Below are positions 1-8,716 of a DNA stretch of 44,281 bases, piece by piece. Numbering within the stretch: position 1 is the stretch's first letter; each line of letters begins with the position of its first letter. The stretch lies in assembly GCA_005882295.1 (NCBI GenBank), contig VBAI01000007.1:1-44281 (forward strand), written 5' to 3'. The notes under the pieces are model-generated. The model did not search any database, had not been told where the DNA came from, and saw only the letters and a program-made list of their open reading frames with translations. The translations under genes were made by a program, and so were the position numbers. Source of the stretch: Candidatus Segetimicrobium genomatis (GTDB lineage Bacteria > Sysuimicrobiota > Sysuimicrobiia > Sysuimicrobiales > Kaftiobacteriaceae).

Positions 1-7
1 CAAACAG

Positions 8-838
8 TTGCTGGAAGAGCTGGATGGGAAGGTCGACGCGCTCGGCCTCGGCGGGACCGATCTATACCTGCGGGCGGGAAACCGCCAATACCTGATGCGC
101 GAGACGGCAGGGCTCGTCCGGAACGTCCGGCGCACGCCATTCGTCGACGGCGGCGGGCTGAAGGCGTCCTGGGAGCGCTGGTTGATCACCGACTACCTGC
201 CCCATCGAAAGGGGCTATCGTTCCGCGGACGCAACGTTGTGCTGGTGTCCTCGGTCGACCGGTACGGGATGGCGGAGGCGTTTACGGCGGCCGGAGCCCG
301 TGTCATCTTCGGCGACTTTCTCTTTGCGCTGAACCTGCCCATTCCGCTGCGGTCTCTGACGTCGGTGAAGATACTGGCCGCGCTGTTGCTGCCGGTGCTC
401 AGCAAGGTCCCCATCAAATGGCTCTACCCGACGGGGGACAAGCAGACGCAGATCACGCCCCGGCACGGCACATACTACCGGTGGGCTGAAGTCGTCGCCG
501 GTGACTTCCTGTTGATCCGCCGGTTCATGCCCGACGATCTGCGCGGGAAGGTCATCGTGACGCAGACCATCACCAAGACCGACGTGGAAGAGCTCCGCAA
601 GCGCGGGGTGTGGCTGCTGGTGACCGACGGCCCGGACATGGGCGGCCGGTCCTTCGCCACCAACGTGCTGCAGGGCGTGATCGTGGCGCTCCTGGGGCGC
701 CGGCCGGAGGAGATTTCCACCGACGAGTACCTGCAGACCGCGCAGCGGGCAGGCTTTGAGCCTCGCGTCGAAGAGTTGAACCCCGATGCCGCTCCCGCCT
801 GGGCCTCCCGCCTGCGCGCCACCGCGCCGACATCATGA
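8..838 (+). CDS. Conserved hypothetical protein, quinate/shikimate 5-dehydrogenase-like (may extend upstream of window)
   Basis: 276 aa ORF with TTG start at the window edge; 4-bp overlap with the downstream AAR-like ORF; family call from memory of similar paired proteins in Firmicutes. Confidence 0.4.
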   Translation: MLEELDGKVDALGLGGTDLYLRAGNRQYLMRETAGLVRNVRRTPFVDGGGLKASWERWLITDYLPHRKGLSFRGRNVVLVSSVDRYGMAEAFTAAGARVIFGDFLFALNLPIPLRSLTSVKILAALLLPVLSKVPIKWLYPTGDKQTQITPRHGTYYRWAEVVAGDFLLIRRFMPDDLRGKVIVTQTITKTDVEELRKRGVWLLVTDGPDMGGRSFATNVLQGVIVALLGRRPEEISTDEYLQTAQRAGFEPRVEELNPDAAPAWASRLRATAPTS

Positions 839-1986
839 CTGCTCCGGATCCCGGTAAGTTCGCGTTTATCATTCATCCCCTGCGCATCGCCGACTTCGCG
901 CGCCGATATCCCATCACGCGGAAATTGCCGGAGCGGCTCGTCGAGCTGGCCTTCCGTCCCGTGCCACCGCGCCTGATGTCGCACATCACCGGCATCCGGT
1001 CTGCCACCGGCGCGCGCGCGGAGGGATGGTTCATCGGGCTTCCCCTGACCCCGCGGACGTTGCTGGACTCGCCGCTGGATTTCGTGTACCGGCGTCTGAT
1101 TCAATGCGGCCGCCTGGCAGAATCACTCGGCGCAGGGGTGGTCGGTCTCGGCGCGTTTACCAAGATCGTCGGCGATCGCGGACTCACCGTGGCGAACCAT
1201 CTCCGGATCGCGGTGACCACCGGCAACAGCTACACCGCGGCCACTGCCGTGGAGGGCGCGCTCCTGGCCGCGCAGCGCATGGGGCTGGAGCCGGCCAACA
1301 TCACGGCGGCGGTGATCGGCGCGACAGGATCGATCGGGGCGGTGTGCAGCCAGATCCTGGCCCGGTCCGTGGGCCGCCTGGTCCTGGTCGCCCGGACCCG
1401 CGAGGCGCTCGAGGCGCTGCGGGCGCGCTTAGTGCCGGCGGGGCCCGCGATGACGCTGGGAGCACGCCGGGCCGAGATCGCCGTGGAGACAGATGTGAAG
1501 GCGGCCGTGCGCACGGCCGAGGTCATCCTCACCGTGTCGTCGGCCACCGACGTGCTCATCGAACCGGAGGATCTGCGACCGGGGGCGGTGGTCTGCGATG
1601 TGGCGCGGCCTCGCAACGTCTCGCGGCTTGTCTACGAGCGGCGCGACGATGTGCTGGTGATCGATGGCGGTGTGATCGAGATTCCGGGCGAGGTAGACTT
1701 CGGGTTCGACTTCGGCTTCCCGCCCAGGACGACCGAAGCATGCGTCGCCGAAACCATCCTGCTCGCGTTGGAGCGGCGGTACGAGAACTTCACCCTCGGT
1801 CGGGATATCACCCTGTCTCAGGTGGAAGAGATCGCAGCGCTGGCGCGCCGGCATGGGTTCCGCCTCAGCGGGTTCCGGCGTTTCGAACGGGCGATCGGCG
1901 ACGACGAAGTGGAACGGATTCGGCGGGCGGCCCGCCCCATACGAGTCGCTCAGGTCAGCCGCGCCGCTGACCCGAAGACCGTCTGA
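835..1986 (+). CDS. Acyl-ACP reductase (AAR)-like / shikimate dehydrogenase-like NAD(P)-binding oxidoreductase
   Basis: GLGAFTKI, TTGNSYTA, AVIGATGSIG Rossmann motif, and TEACVAETILLALERRYENFTLGRDITLSQVEEI..RHGF resemble cyanobacterial long-chain acyl-ACP reductase. Confidence 0.65.
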   Translation: MTAPDPGKFAFIIHPLRIADFARRYPITRKLPERLVELAFRPVPPRLMSHITGIRSATGARAEGWFIGLPLTPRTLLDSPLDFVYRRLIQCGRLAESLGAGVVGLGAFTKIVGDRGLTVANHLRIAVTTGNSYTAATAVEGALLAAQRMGLEPANITAAVIGATGSIGAVCSQILARSVGRLVLVARTREALEALRARLVPAGPAMTLGARRAEIAVETDVKAAVRTAEVILTVSSATDVLIEPEDLRPGAVVCDVARPRNVSRLVYERRDDVLVIDGGVIEIPGEVDFGFDFGFPPRTTEACVAETILLALERRYENFTLGRDITLSQVEEIAALARRHGFRLSGFRRFERAIGDDEVERIRRAARPIRVAQVSRAADPKTV

Positions 1987-2046
1987 GCGACTCGTACGGG
2001 GCCCGTCCGGCCCGCGTTGCGGCCAGAGGAACCTAGGCCGCCGCGC

Positions 2047-2075
2047 TTGACGGGTGTGGCGGGATGGGCTATACT
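2047..2075 (+). promoter_or_regulatory. Sigma70-type promoter of greA
   Basis: TTGACG (2047-2052), 17-nt spacer, TATACT (2070-2075). Confidence 0.75.
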
Positions 2076-2083
2076 CCCAAACG

Positions 2084-2174
2084 CTGAGGGCGCGGTGCCC
2101 TCAGTTTTCGTGCGAGCAACTCCACACCACACTTCGGGGGGCGCTGTAGGTCGGAACCGACCTACGGTGTTTTG
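2084..2174 (+). promoter_or_regulatory. greA 5' leader with two perfect hairpins
   Basis: CTGAGGGC-GCGGT-GCCCTCAG followed by TTTT (2084-2108); GTAGGTCGG-AA-CCGACCTAC followed by GGTGTTTTG (around 2146-2173). Confidence 0.6.
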
Positions 2175-2205
2175 TCTTCAAAGCCCCTCTCGCAGGAGAT
2201 TTTCG

Positions 2206-2688
2206 ATGGCCGAAGTCGAAAAAGAGACGATCCTCACTCCAGAAGGCCTCCACAAACTGGAAGAGGAGCTGGGACACCTCAAGACGGTCCGCCGCAAGGA
2301 AGTCGCCGGGCGGATCAAGCAATCCAAGGAGTTCGGCGACTTGATGGAAAACTCCGAGTACGAAGATGCCAAGAACGAGCAGGCGTTTGTGGAAGGGCGG
2401 ATCCTGCAACTGGAGCAGATGTTGCGGAACGCCCGGGTGGTTGATAACCACGGGGCCCCGCCGGACCGTGTGGCAGTCGGCTCCAAGGTACGCCTGAAGG
2501 ACCTGAGCTCCGGGGAAGAGATCAACTACATGATTGTCGGGTCGGCGGAGGCTGATCCCGATCAGGACAAGATCAGCAACGAGTCCCCCGTCGGCCGCGC
2601 GCTGCTCGGCAAGCGTAAGGGGGACGCGGTGGAAGTGGCGGTCCCCGCAGGCAAGATGCGCTATACGATCCTGCAGGTCAAGCTCTAG
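2206..2688 (+). CDS. greA: Transcription elongation factor GreA
   Basis: [71 protein letters not shown] upstream; the ORF-track start at 2017 lies upstream of the promoter. Confidence 0.95.
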   Translation: MAEVEKETILTPEGLHKLEEELGHLKTVRRKEVAGRIKQSKEFGDLMENSEYEDAKNEQAFVEGRILQLEQMLRNARVVDNHGAPPDRVAVGSKVRLKDLSSGEEINYMIVGSAEADPDQDKISNESPVGRALLGKRKGDAVEVAVPAGKMRYTILQVKL

Positions 2689-2717
2689 TCCATCGCCGCA
2701 CGGGCGATGCAGGGGCA

Positions 2718-2753
2718 CGGGCAGGTCGGGCTGCGACCTGCCCGGTCTTCTTT
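2718..2753 (+). terminator. Rho-independent terminator after greA
   Basis: CGGGCAGGTCG-GGCTG-CGACCTGCCCG perfect 11-bp stem then GTCTTCTTT. Confidence 0.85.
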
Positions 2754-2805
2754 CCGTCGCCCAGGGCACAATGGTGGAGAGGGGGACCGCTGGCCGGGCG
2801 GGAAT

Positions 2806-2835
2806 TTGACCCCGCTTTCATCCGTAGGATAAGAT
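2806..2835 (+). promoter_or_regulatory. Candidate promoter for clpC
   Basis: TTGACC-N18-TAAGAT; about 170-nt leader before the clpC ATG. Confidence 0.45.
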
Positions 2836-3010
2836 GAAATTGCATAGACTGGAGATTGAGGATGCCTGAGCAGGAGGGGCCTCCGCCTGAGCAGAAATCG
2901 TAGGGCTAAAGTTAGCCTCTGCCGCCTGACAGCTTCGCCCCGCGGAGTGGGCGGGACACCATTGCTGGCATACGCACCCACAATCTGGCGGAGAGGGGGA
3001 CGTCGTCGCA

Positions 3011-5470
3011 ATGTTTGAGCGATTTACAGAGCGCGCCCGGCGGGTCATCATTCTGGCCCAGGAAGAAGCCAAGCGCCTCAACCACAGCGCGGTCGGTACC
3101 GAGCATATCCTGCTGGGGATCATCCGCGAAGGTGAGGGGGTCGCCAGCAAGGTTCTGGAGAGCCTGAATATCTCCCCCGACCGCGTGCGCGCCGAGATCG
3201 AAACCGCCATCGGCCGTGGCGAGCGGGCTCCCTATGAGGAAGTCGCGTTCACCCCACGGGCCAAGAAAGTGCTGGAACTGGCCCTCGACGAAGCACGCCG
3301 GCTGGGTCACAACTATATCGGCACCGAACATCTCCTGCTGGGACTGATCCGTGAGGGGGAGGGCGTGGCGGCGCGCGTCCTGGAGGCGATGGGCGCCGAC
3401 CTCGAGCGCGTTCGCGCGCAGGTCGTCTACCTGCTGGGAGAAGAGGGGACCACCGCCTACACCAAGCAGTCCAGCAAGACACCGACCCTGGACGAGTTTG
3501 GCCGCGACCTGACGAAACTGGCCCGGGAGAGCAAGTTGGATCCGGTCATCGGCCGCGACCGCGAGATCGAGCGTGTCATTCAAGTCCTCTCCAGGCGCAC
3601 CAAGAACAATCCGGCCCTCATCGGCGAGCCTGGCGTCGGCAAGACCGCCATCACGGAGGGGCTGGCGCAGCGCATCGTGCGCGGGGACGTCCCCGAGGTC
3701 CTCCGCAACAAGCGCGTGGTGCAGCTGGATCTCGCGGCGCTGGTCGCCGGCACGAAGTACCGCGGCGAGTTCGAGGAGCGCATGAAGAAGGTGATGGACG
3801 AGATCCGCAAGGCGCAGAACGAGGTGGTGCTGTTCGTCGACGAACTGCACACCCTGGTCGGCGCCGGCGCGGCGGAGGGCGCCATCGATGCCAGTAATAT
3901 CCTGAAGCCCGCCCTGGCCCGCGGTGAACTGCAGTGCATCGGGGCGACGACGCTGGACGAATACCGGAAGTACGTCGAGCGGGATGCCGCCCTGGAGAGG
4001 CGCTTCCAGCCCATCCTGGTCAGCGAGCCCAGTGTCGAACAGACGATCGAAATCCTGAAAGGGCTGCGCGAGCGCTATGAGTCCCATCACGGCGTCACCA
4101 TCAGCGACGAGGCGCTGGTCGCGGCGGCCACCCTGGCCGAGAAGTACATCGCGGACCGGTTCCTGCCGGACAAGGCCATCGACCTGATGGACGAAGCCAG
4201 CAGCAAGATCCGCCTGCAGGCGTCCTTCCTGCCGCAAGAGGTCCGCCAGGCCGTGGAGAAAGTCGAGCGCGTCCGGCGCGAGAAGGAAGAATCGATCAAG
4301 AATCAGGATTTCGAGAAAGCCGCGCAACTGCGCGACAAAGAGCGCGTGCTGCGCCAGAAGCTGGAAGAACTGGAGTCGTCCTGGAAGCGCGAGAAGGGCC
4401 GCGATATCAGCACCGTCGCCGCGGACGACATCGCCGACGTCGTGTCCTCCTGGACCGGGATTCCGGTGACCCGGCTGGTCGAAGAGGAGACGCAGCGGTT
4501 GCTCAAGATGGAGGAATCCATCCATGAGCGGATCGTCGGCCAGGAAGAAGCGGTCAGTGCTGTGGCCAAAGCCGTGCGCCGCGCCCGGACGGGCCTGAAG
4601 GATCCCCGCCGGCCGGTGGGCTCGTTCATCTTCCTGGGGCCCACGGGGGTGGGCAAGACCGAGCTGGCCAGAGCCCTGGCGGAGTTTCTGTTCGGCGATG
4701 AGAATGCGCTCATCCGCATCGACATGTCCGAGTACAGCGAGCGGCACACGATCAGCCGGCTGGTGGGGTCGCCGCCGGGCTACGTGGGCTATGAGGAAGG
4801 CGGGCAGCTCACGGAGGCCGTGCGCCGGCGGCCGTTCTCGGTCGTGCTGTTCGATGAGATCGAAAAAGCGCATCCCGAGATTTTCAACGTCCTGCTGCAG
4901 ATTCTTGACGACGGCCGGCTGACCGATGCCCAGGGCCGGGCCGTCGACTTCAAGAACGCGGTCATCATCATGACCAGCAACGTGGGCGCGCCCTTGCTGG
5001 AGAAGGAAGTGGCCATCGGCTTCAAGCCGACCCACGATCAGCTCACGGCGATGGACAGTGCCTACACGCGCATGAAGGAACACATCACCGAGGAGCTGCG
5101 GCGGACGTTCCGGCCGGAGTTCTTGAACCGCATCGACGAGGTCATCATCTTCCGGCCGCTCACCGGCGATCAGATCAAGGCCATCGTGGACATCCTCATC
5201 GCCCGGGTTCAGCGCGAGCTGCGCGGGCAGAACATGCAGCTGGAGCTGACCGCGGCGGCCAAGGACCTGCTGGCCAAGGAAGGGTTCGATCCCACGTTTG
5301 GGGCGCGGCCGCTGCGGCGGACGATCCAGCGGCTGATCGAAGACCAGTTGTCGGATGAGCTCCTGCGGGGCAGCTTCAGTCCTGGGGATACCGTGGTGGT
5401 GGATGCCCGCGACGAGCGCATCGTCTTCGAACGAAAGCGACAGCCCGAGCCAGCGCTCAAGGGAGACTAA
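3011..5470 (+). CDS. clpC: ATP-dependent Clp protease ATP-binding subunit ClpC
   Basis: 819 aa; two N-terminal Clp repeats, two AAA+ Walker A ([17 protein letters not shown]), UVR-like middle segment. Confidence 0.95.
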   Translation: MFERFTERARRVIILAQEEAKRLNHSAVGTEHILLGIIREGEGVASKVLESLNISPDRVRAEIETAIGRGERAPYEEVAFTPRAKKVLELALDEARRLGHNYIGTEHLLLGLIREGEGVAARVLEAMGADLERVRAQVVYLLGEEGTTAYTKQSSKTPTLDEFGRDLTKLARESKLDPVIGRDREIERVIQVLSRRTKNNPALIGEPGVGKTAITEGLAQRIVRGDVPEVLRNKRVVQLDLAALVAGTKYRGEFEERMKKVMDEIRKAQNEVVLFVDELHTLVGAGAAEGAIDASNILKPALARGELQCIGATTLDEYRKYVERDAALERRFQPILVSEPSVEQTIEILKGLRERYESHHGVTISDEALVAAATLAEKYIADRFLPDKAIDLMDEASSKIRLQASFLPQEVRQAVEKVERVRREKEESIKNQDFEKAAQLRDKERVLRQKLEELESSWKREKGRDISTVAADDIADVVSSWTGIPVTRLVEEETQRLLKMEESIHERIVGQEEAVSAVAKAVRRARTGLKDPRRPVGSFIFLGPTGVGKTELARALAEFLFGDENALIRIDMSEYSERHTISRLVGSPPGYVGYEEGGQLTEAVRRRPFSVVLFDEIEKAHPEIFNVLLQILDDGRLTDAQGRAVDFKNAVIIMTSNVGAPLLEKEVAIGFKPTHDQLTAMDSAYTRMKEHITEELRRTFRPEFLNRIDEVIIFRPLTGDQIKAIVDILIARVQRELRGQNMQLELTAAAKDLLAKEGFDPTFGARPLRRTIQRLIEDQLSDELLRGSFSPGDTVVVDARDERIVFERKRQPEPALKGD

Positions 5471-5510
5471 CGGGAACCCCCACGCCCGCTCCGCGGGCTC
5501 GGGGCGGAGC

Positions 5511-5538
5511 GCGGGAACGCGGCAACGCGGGAACGCGG
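5511..5538. repeat. Solo arm of octamer tandem repeat (GCGGGAAC-type) after clpC
   Basis: GCGGGAAC GCGGCAAC GCGGGAAC GCGG. Confidence 0.7.
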
Positions 5539-5562
5539 CGCACCAGAATCTGACAGCGAGGA

Positions 5563-5590
5563 GGGCCCGGTGACCAACCGGGCCTTTCTG
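5563..5590 (+). terminator. Rho-independent terminator after clpC
   Basis: GGCCCGGT-GACCA-ACCGGGCC then TTTCT. Confidence 0.75.
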
Positions 5591-5604
5591 CTGCAAGGGC
5601 ACAT

Positions 5605-6954
5605 GTGATGACGAAGGCACGTCTGCAATACGTCTGTCAATCCTGTGGGTACACCTCCTCGAAATGGCTGGGCCGCTGCCCATCCTGCGGGGAGTGGAAC
5701 TCGCTTGTCGAGGAAGTGCAGAGCGAGTTCCGCGCCGCGGTGCCGGTCCAACCATCCGTCCCCATTGCCGTGACCCAGGTGGCCACGGTCGCCGAACCGC
5801 GTCTGGCCACAGGCATCCGTGAACTAGATCGCGTCCTGGGTGGAGGCCTCGTGCCGGGTTCGCTGGTGCTCATCGGCGGCGACCCCGGGATCGGCAAGAG
5901 CACATTGCTGCTGGAGGCCTGCCGGCATCTGGCTGGATCGGACCGGTCCGTCCTCTACGTGAGTGGCGAGGAGTCTGTTGTCCAGATCAAGTTGCGGGCG
6001 GACCGGCTGGGGGTGAGGACCCCGACCCTCCTGTTGCTGGCCGAAAACAATCTGAGCGCGATTCTGGAGGCCTGTGAGCGGGTTCAGCCGCAGGTCGTCG
6101 TGATCGACTCCATTCAGACGGTGTACAAACCGGATCTCCCTTCGGCGCCGGGAAGCGTCGGTCAGGTGCGGGAGTGTACGGCAGACCTGATGCGCATGGC
6201 GAAGGGCCGCAACGTGAGCGTGCTCATCGTGGGCCACGTCACCAAGGAAGGCCAGCTGGCCGGACCCCGCGTGCTGGAACACATCGTGGATACCGTCCTG
6301 TACTTCGAGGGCGACCGGCACCACGCATACCGCATCATCCGCGCGACGAAAAACCGCTTCGGGTCCACCAACGAGATCGGCGTGTTCGAGATGCGGCCCG
6401 ATGGGCTGCGTGAGGTCCCCAACCCGTCTGCCGCCTTCCTCTCCGAGCGAGCGGCCGAGGCGCCTGGCTCGGTGGTGGTCTGCGCGATGGAGGGGACGCG
6501 TCCGCTGCTGGTCGAGGTCCAGGCGCTGGTGACCCCCACGGTCTTCGGCATGCCCCGCCGCACCGCGGCCGGCGTCGATTACAACCGGATGGTGGTGCTG
6601 CTGGCGGTGCTGGAAAAGCGGGCCGGCCTTCACCTCTCCAGCCATGACGTCTACGTCAGCGTCGCCGGCGGGGTCACCGTAGACGAGCCGGCGGTGGATC
6701 TGGGCGTCGCCGCGGCGGTGGCCAGCAGCCTCCGCGATCGGCCCGTTGATGCCGCGGTGGTGGCGATCGGTGAGGTCGGGCTGGCGGGCGAGGTGCGCGT
6801 GGTCCCGCAGCTTGAGCAGCGGGCCGCAGAGGCGGCGAGAATGGGGTTCCACCAGTGCGTCGTCCCCAAACTGGCGGCGGAACTGGACGTGTCTGGGATC
6901 GAGTTGGTGCCGGTGGCGCACATCGGAGACGCGCTGGCACACTTGATACCCTAA
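5605..6954 (+). CDS. radA: DNA repair protein RadA (Sms)
   Basis: N-terminal CxxC..CxxC zinc finger, GGDPGIGKST Walker A, KNRFG motif, C-terminal Lon-like domain. Confidence 0.95.
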   Translation: MMTKARLQYVCQSCGYTSSKWLGRCPSCGEWNSLVEEVQSEFRAAVPVQPSVPIAVTQVATVAEPRLATGIRELDRVLGGGLVPGSLVLIGGDPGIGKSTLLLEACRHLAGSDRSVLYVSGEESVVQIKLRADRLGVRTPTLLLLAENNLSAILEACERVQPQVVVIDSIQTVYKPDLPSAPGSVGQVRECTADLMRMAKGRNVSVLIVGHVTKEGQLAGPRVLEHIVDTVLYFEGDRHHAYRIIRATKNRFGSTNEIGVFEMRPDGLREVPNPSAAFLSERAAEAPGSVVVCAMEGTRPLLVEVQALVTPTVFGMPRRTAAGVDYNRMVVLLAVLEKRAGLHLSSHDVYVSVAGGVTVDEPAVDLGVAAAVASSLRDRPVDAAVVAIGEVGLAGEVRVVPQLEQRAAEAARMGFHQCVVPKLAAELDVSGIELVPVAHIGDALAHLIP

Positions 6955-6957
6955 GCT

Positions 6958-7042
6958 GCGGGACTGGGGACTTGGGATGGGGACTGGCAAACGAAAAGGG
7001 ACCGGCCGTCGCCGGTCCCTAGTCCCTAATCCCTAGTCCCGC
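6958..7042. repeat. Heptamer-array inverted repeat IR-A filling the gap between convergent stop codons
   Basis: Right arm GTCCCTA GTCCCTA ATCCCTA GTCCCGC (7015-7042); left arm GGGACTG GGGACTT GGGATG GGGACTG (6960-6986); inner stem AGGGACCGGC-CGTC-GCCGGTCCCT. Confidence 0.85.
6992..7020 (-). terminator. Terminator for the minus-strand gene, embedded in IR-A
   Basis: On minus strand AGGGACCGGC-GACG-GCCGGTCCCT followed by TTTTCG. Confidence 0.7.
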
Positions 7043-7044
7043 CG

Positions 7045-7440
7045 TTATGTCAAATTAAAGACGCCCAGCGCGCTGACGCGGGCGTGTTCCTTTTCGAGTA
7101 CCTCTTTCAAGTTCAGGTCGAGCAGGCTGCAGAGCGCGGCGAGATAGAAGAGCGTCGTCCCAATCTCTGTCTCGACGACCTCGCGACACTTGTCGCACAT
7201 CGCTCCCACCAGGTGTGTATCCATGAACTGCTTGAGTTCTCTCAGGCTGATGTCGGTGGGAAACGTTTGCCTGACGGCATTGACGGAGATACACCCGCAG
7301 GTGGTGACCGATTTCGCCACCGCGCGGTTGACGCGGGCAGCAGCTTCGGTGAGCTTGGTCTGGACGTCGAGGATACTGCGGTGTCGGAGCAGATATTCAG
7401 AAACGGTAGTCTGGAATTGCGCCTCGTCGGTCTCCTTCAT
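7045..7440 (-). CDS. Conserved hypothetical protein with CxC/CxxC cysteines and a MazG-like helix
   Basis: TTCGCISVNA..MCDKCREVVETEIGTTLFYLAALCSLLDLNLKEVLEKE; ATG at 7440 (MKETDEAQ). Confidence 0.6.
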   Translation of the reverse strand: MKETDEAQFQTTVSEYLLRHRSILDVQTKLTEAAARVNRAVAKSVTTCGCISVNAVRQTFPTDISLRELKQFMDTHLVGAMCDKCREVVETEIGTTLFYLAALCSLLDLNLKEVLEKEHARVSALGVFNLT

Positions 7441-7642
7441 ACGCCCCCCTGACGCTCTGCTGACCTCCATCCGGCGTCCGCCGGCTGGAGCACTCTACGT
7501 ATCGTGACTTGCGGGATGAGTCGGTGTCATTATAGGTGTCGGCGCAAATCCTTGTCAAGGAACACGCCACGACCCGTGCACGGCCGTGGGACGAATCGGT
7601 TATAGTAGAAGCAGTAGAATGTCCGAAGGTCGTGAGCCTGGT

Positions 7643-8716
7643 ATGAGATGGGTGATCCGTCTAGCGGGTTTGATTCTCGGCGCCGTCCTGGGGGTCCAGG
7701 TGGCCGGTGTGCTTCAGCCGTCGCCGGTTCCGATTGGACCACTCCGCGTGCCGGTCTTCGCAGCCGGCATTGTCGTCGGCGGTCTGCTCGGCGCATTGCT
7801 GTCGGTGTGGGTGTGGCACCGGTTCGAGCGGGCTATGGCATGGGTGCTGGCTCGTCTGGCGCATGTGTCGTTGCGGGACCTAGCCCTCGGCGTGGTCGGG
7901 CTGGGCGTGGGATTGGTGCTGGCGTTCTTGATTGGGGTCCCACTCTCTCGCATCCCGGGAGTCGGCACCTATCTCGCGCTCGGCGCCGCCATCGCCCTCG
8001 GATACCTGGGATATCATCTTGTGATGCAGCGGCGCGACGAACTCGCCGCGCCGCTGATGCGTCTTGATCGGTCCGGGCGTGGCGGGACGAAAGGCCGGGG
8101 CACCCCGAAGGTCCTCGACACCAGCGTGATCATCGACGGACGCGTCGTCGACGTCGTGAAGGCCGGGTTTCTAGAAGGTCCTCTGCTGGTATCCCGATCC
8201 GTGCTCGCCGAACTGCAGCGGATCGCCGATTCCTCGGATACGCTGCGCCGCAATCGCGGTCGCCGCGGTCTGGACGTGCTGCACCGGCTGCAGCAGGAAC
8301 TGCAGGCCGTGCAGGTCGTGGATGATCCGAAAGATGGCGGCGGCGATGTCGACGGGACGCTGGTGACTCTGGCCAAGAGCGTCCGCGGGTGGATCGTCAC
8401 GAACGATTTTAACCTCAACAAGGTGGCGGAACTCCAAGGCGTCCGTGTCCTCAACGTCAACGAACTGTCTCAGGCCCTGCGGCCTGTCGTCCTGCCGGGC
8501 GAAGAGTTAAGCGTGCAGGTCATCAAGGACGGCAAGGAGGCCGGTCAGGGCGTGGGCTATCTCGACGACGGGACCATGGTGGTCGTTGAGGGAGGGAAGA
8601 AGTACATCGGGGAAACCTCCGACGTGGTGGTGACCAGCGTCCTGCAGACGGTTGCCGGCCGGATGATCTTTGGACGGCCCAAGGAAGCTCAGGGCGCTCC
8701 CTCGGATCGGCGATGA
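7643..8716 (+). CDS. PIN/TRAM domain integral membrane protein (YacL family)
   Basis: N-terminal TM helices, PIN domain KVLDTSVIIDGRVVDV..VTNDFNLNKVAELQGV, C-terminal TRAM-like segment. Confidence 0.9.
   Translation: MRWVIRLAGLILGAVLGVQVAGVLQPSPVPIGPLRVPVFAAGIVVGGLLGALLSVWVWHRFERAMAWVLARLAHVSLRDLALGVVGLGVGLVLAFLIGVPLSRIPGVGTYLALGAAIALGYLGYHLVMQRRDELAAPLMRLDRSGRGGTKGRGTPKVLDTSVIIDGRVVDVVKAGFLEGPLLVSRSVLAELQRIADSSDTLRRNRGRRGLDVLHRLQQELQAVQVVDDPKDGGGDVDGTLVTLAKSVRGWIVTNDFNLNKVAELQGVRVLNVNELSQALRPVVLPGEELSVQVIKDGKEAGQGVGYLDDGTMVVVEGGKKYIGETSDVVVTSVLQTVAGRMIFGRPKEAQGAPSDRR

Noticed and set aside
2017-2205. N-terminal extension of GreA from the ORF track
   Set aside because: The region holds the promoter and leader hairpins; standard GreA begins at MAEVEKE (2206).
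2840-3010. Known riboswitch (cobalamin, TPP, ydaO, T-box) upstream of clpC
   Set aside because: No recognisable conserved core of these classes; only small inverted repeats seen.
2912-5755. 947-aa minus-strand ORF antisense to clpC
   Set aside because: Product of high-GC codon bias opposite a clearly conserved ClpC; low-complexity translation with no recognisable domain.
7015-7042. Telomere-like CCCTAA/TTAGGG repeats
   Set aside because: Period is 7 with CCCTAGT/CCCTAAT variants, in inverted arrangement, internal in a bacterial chromosome; resemblance is coincidental.
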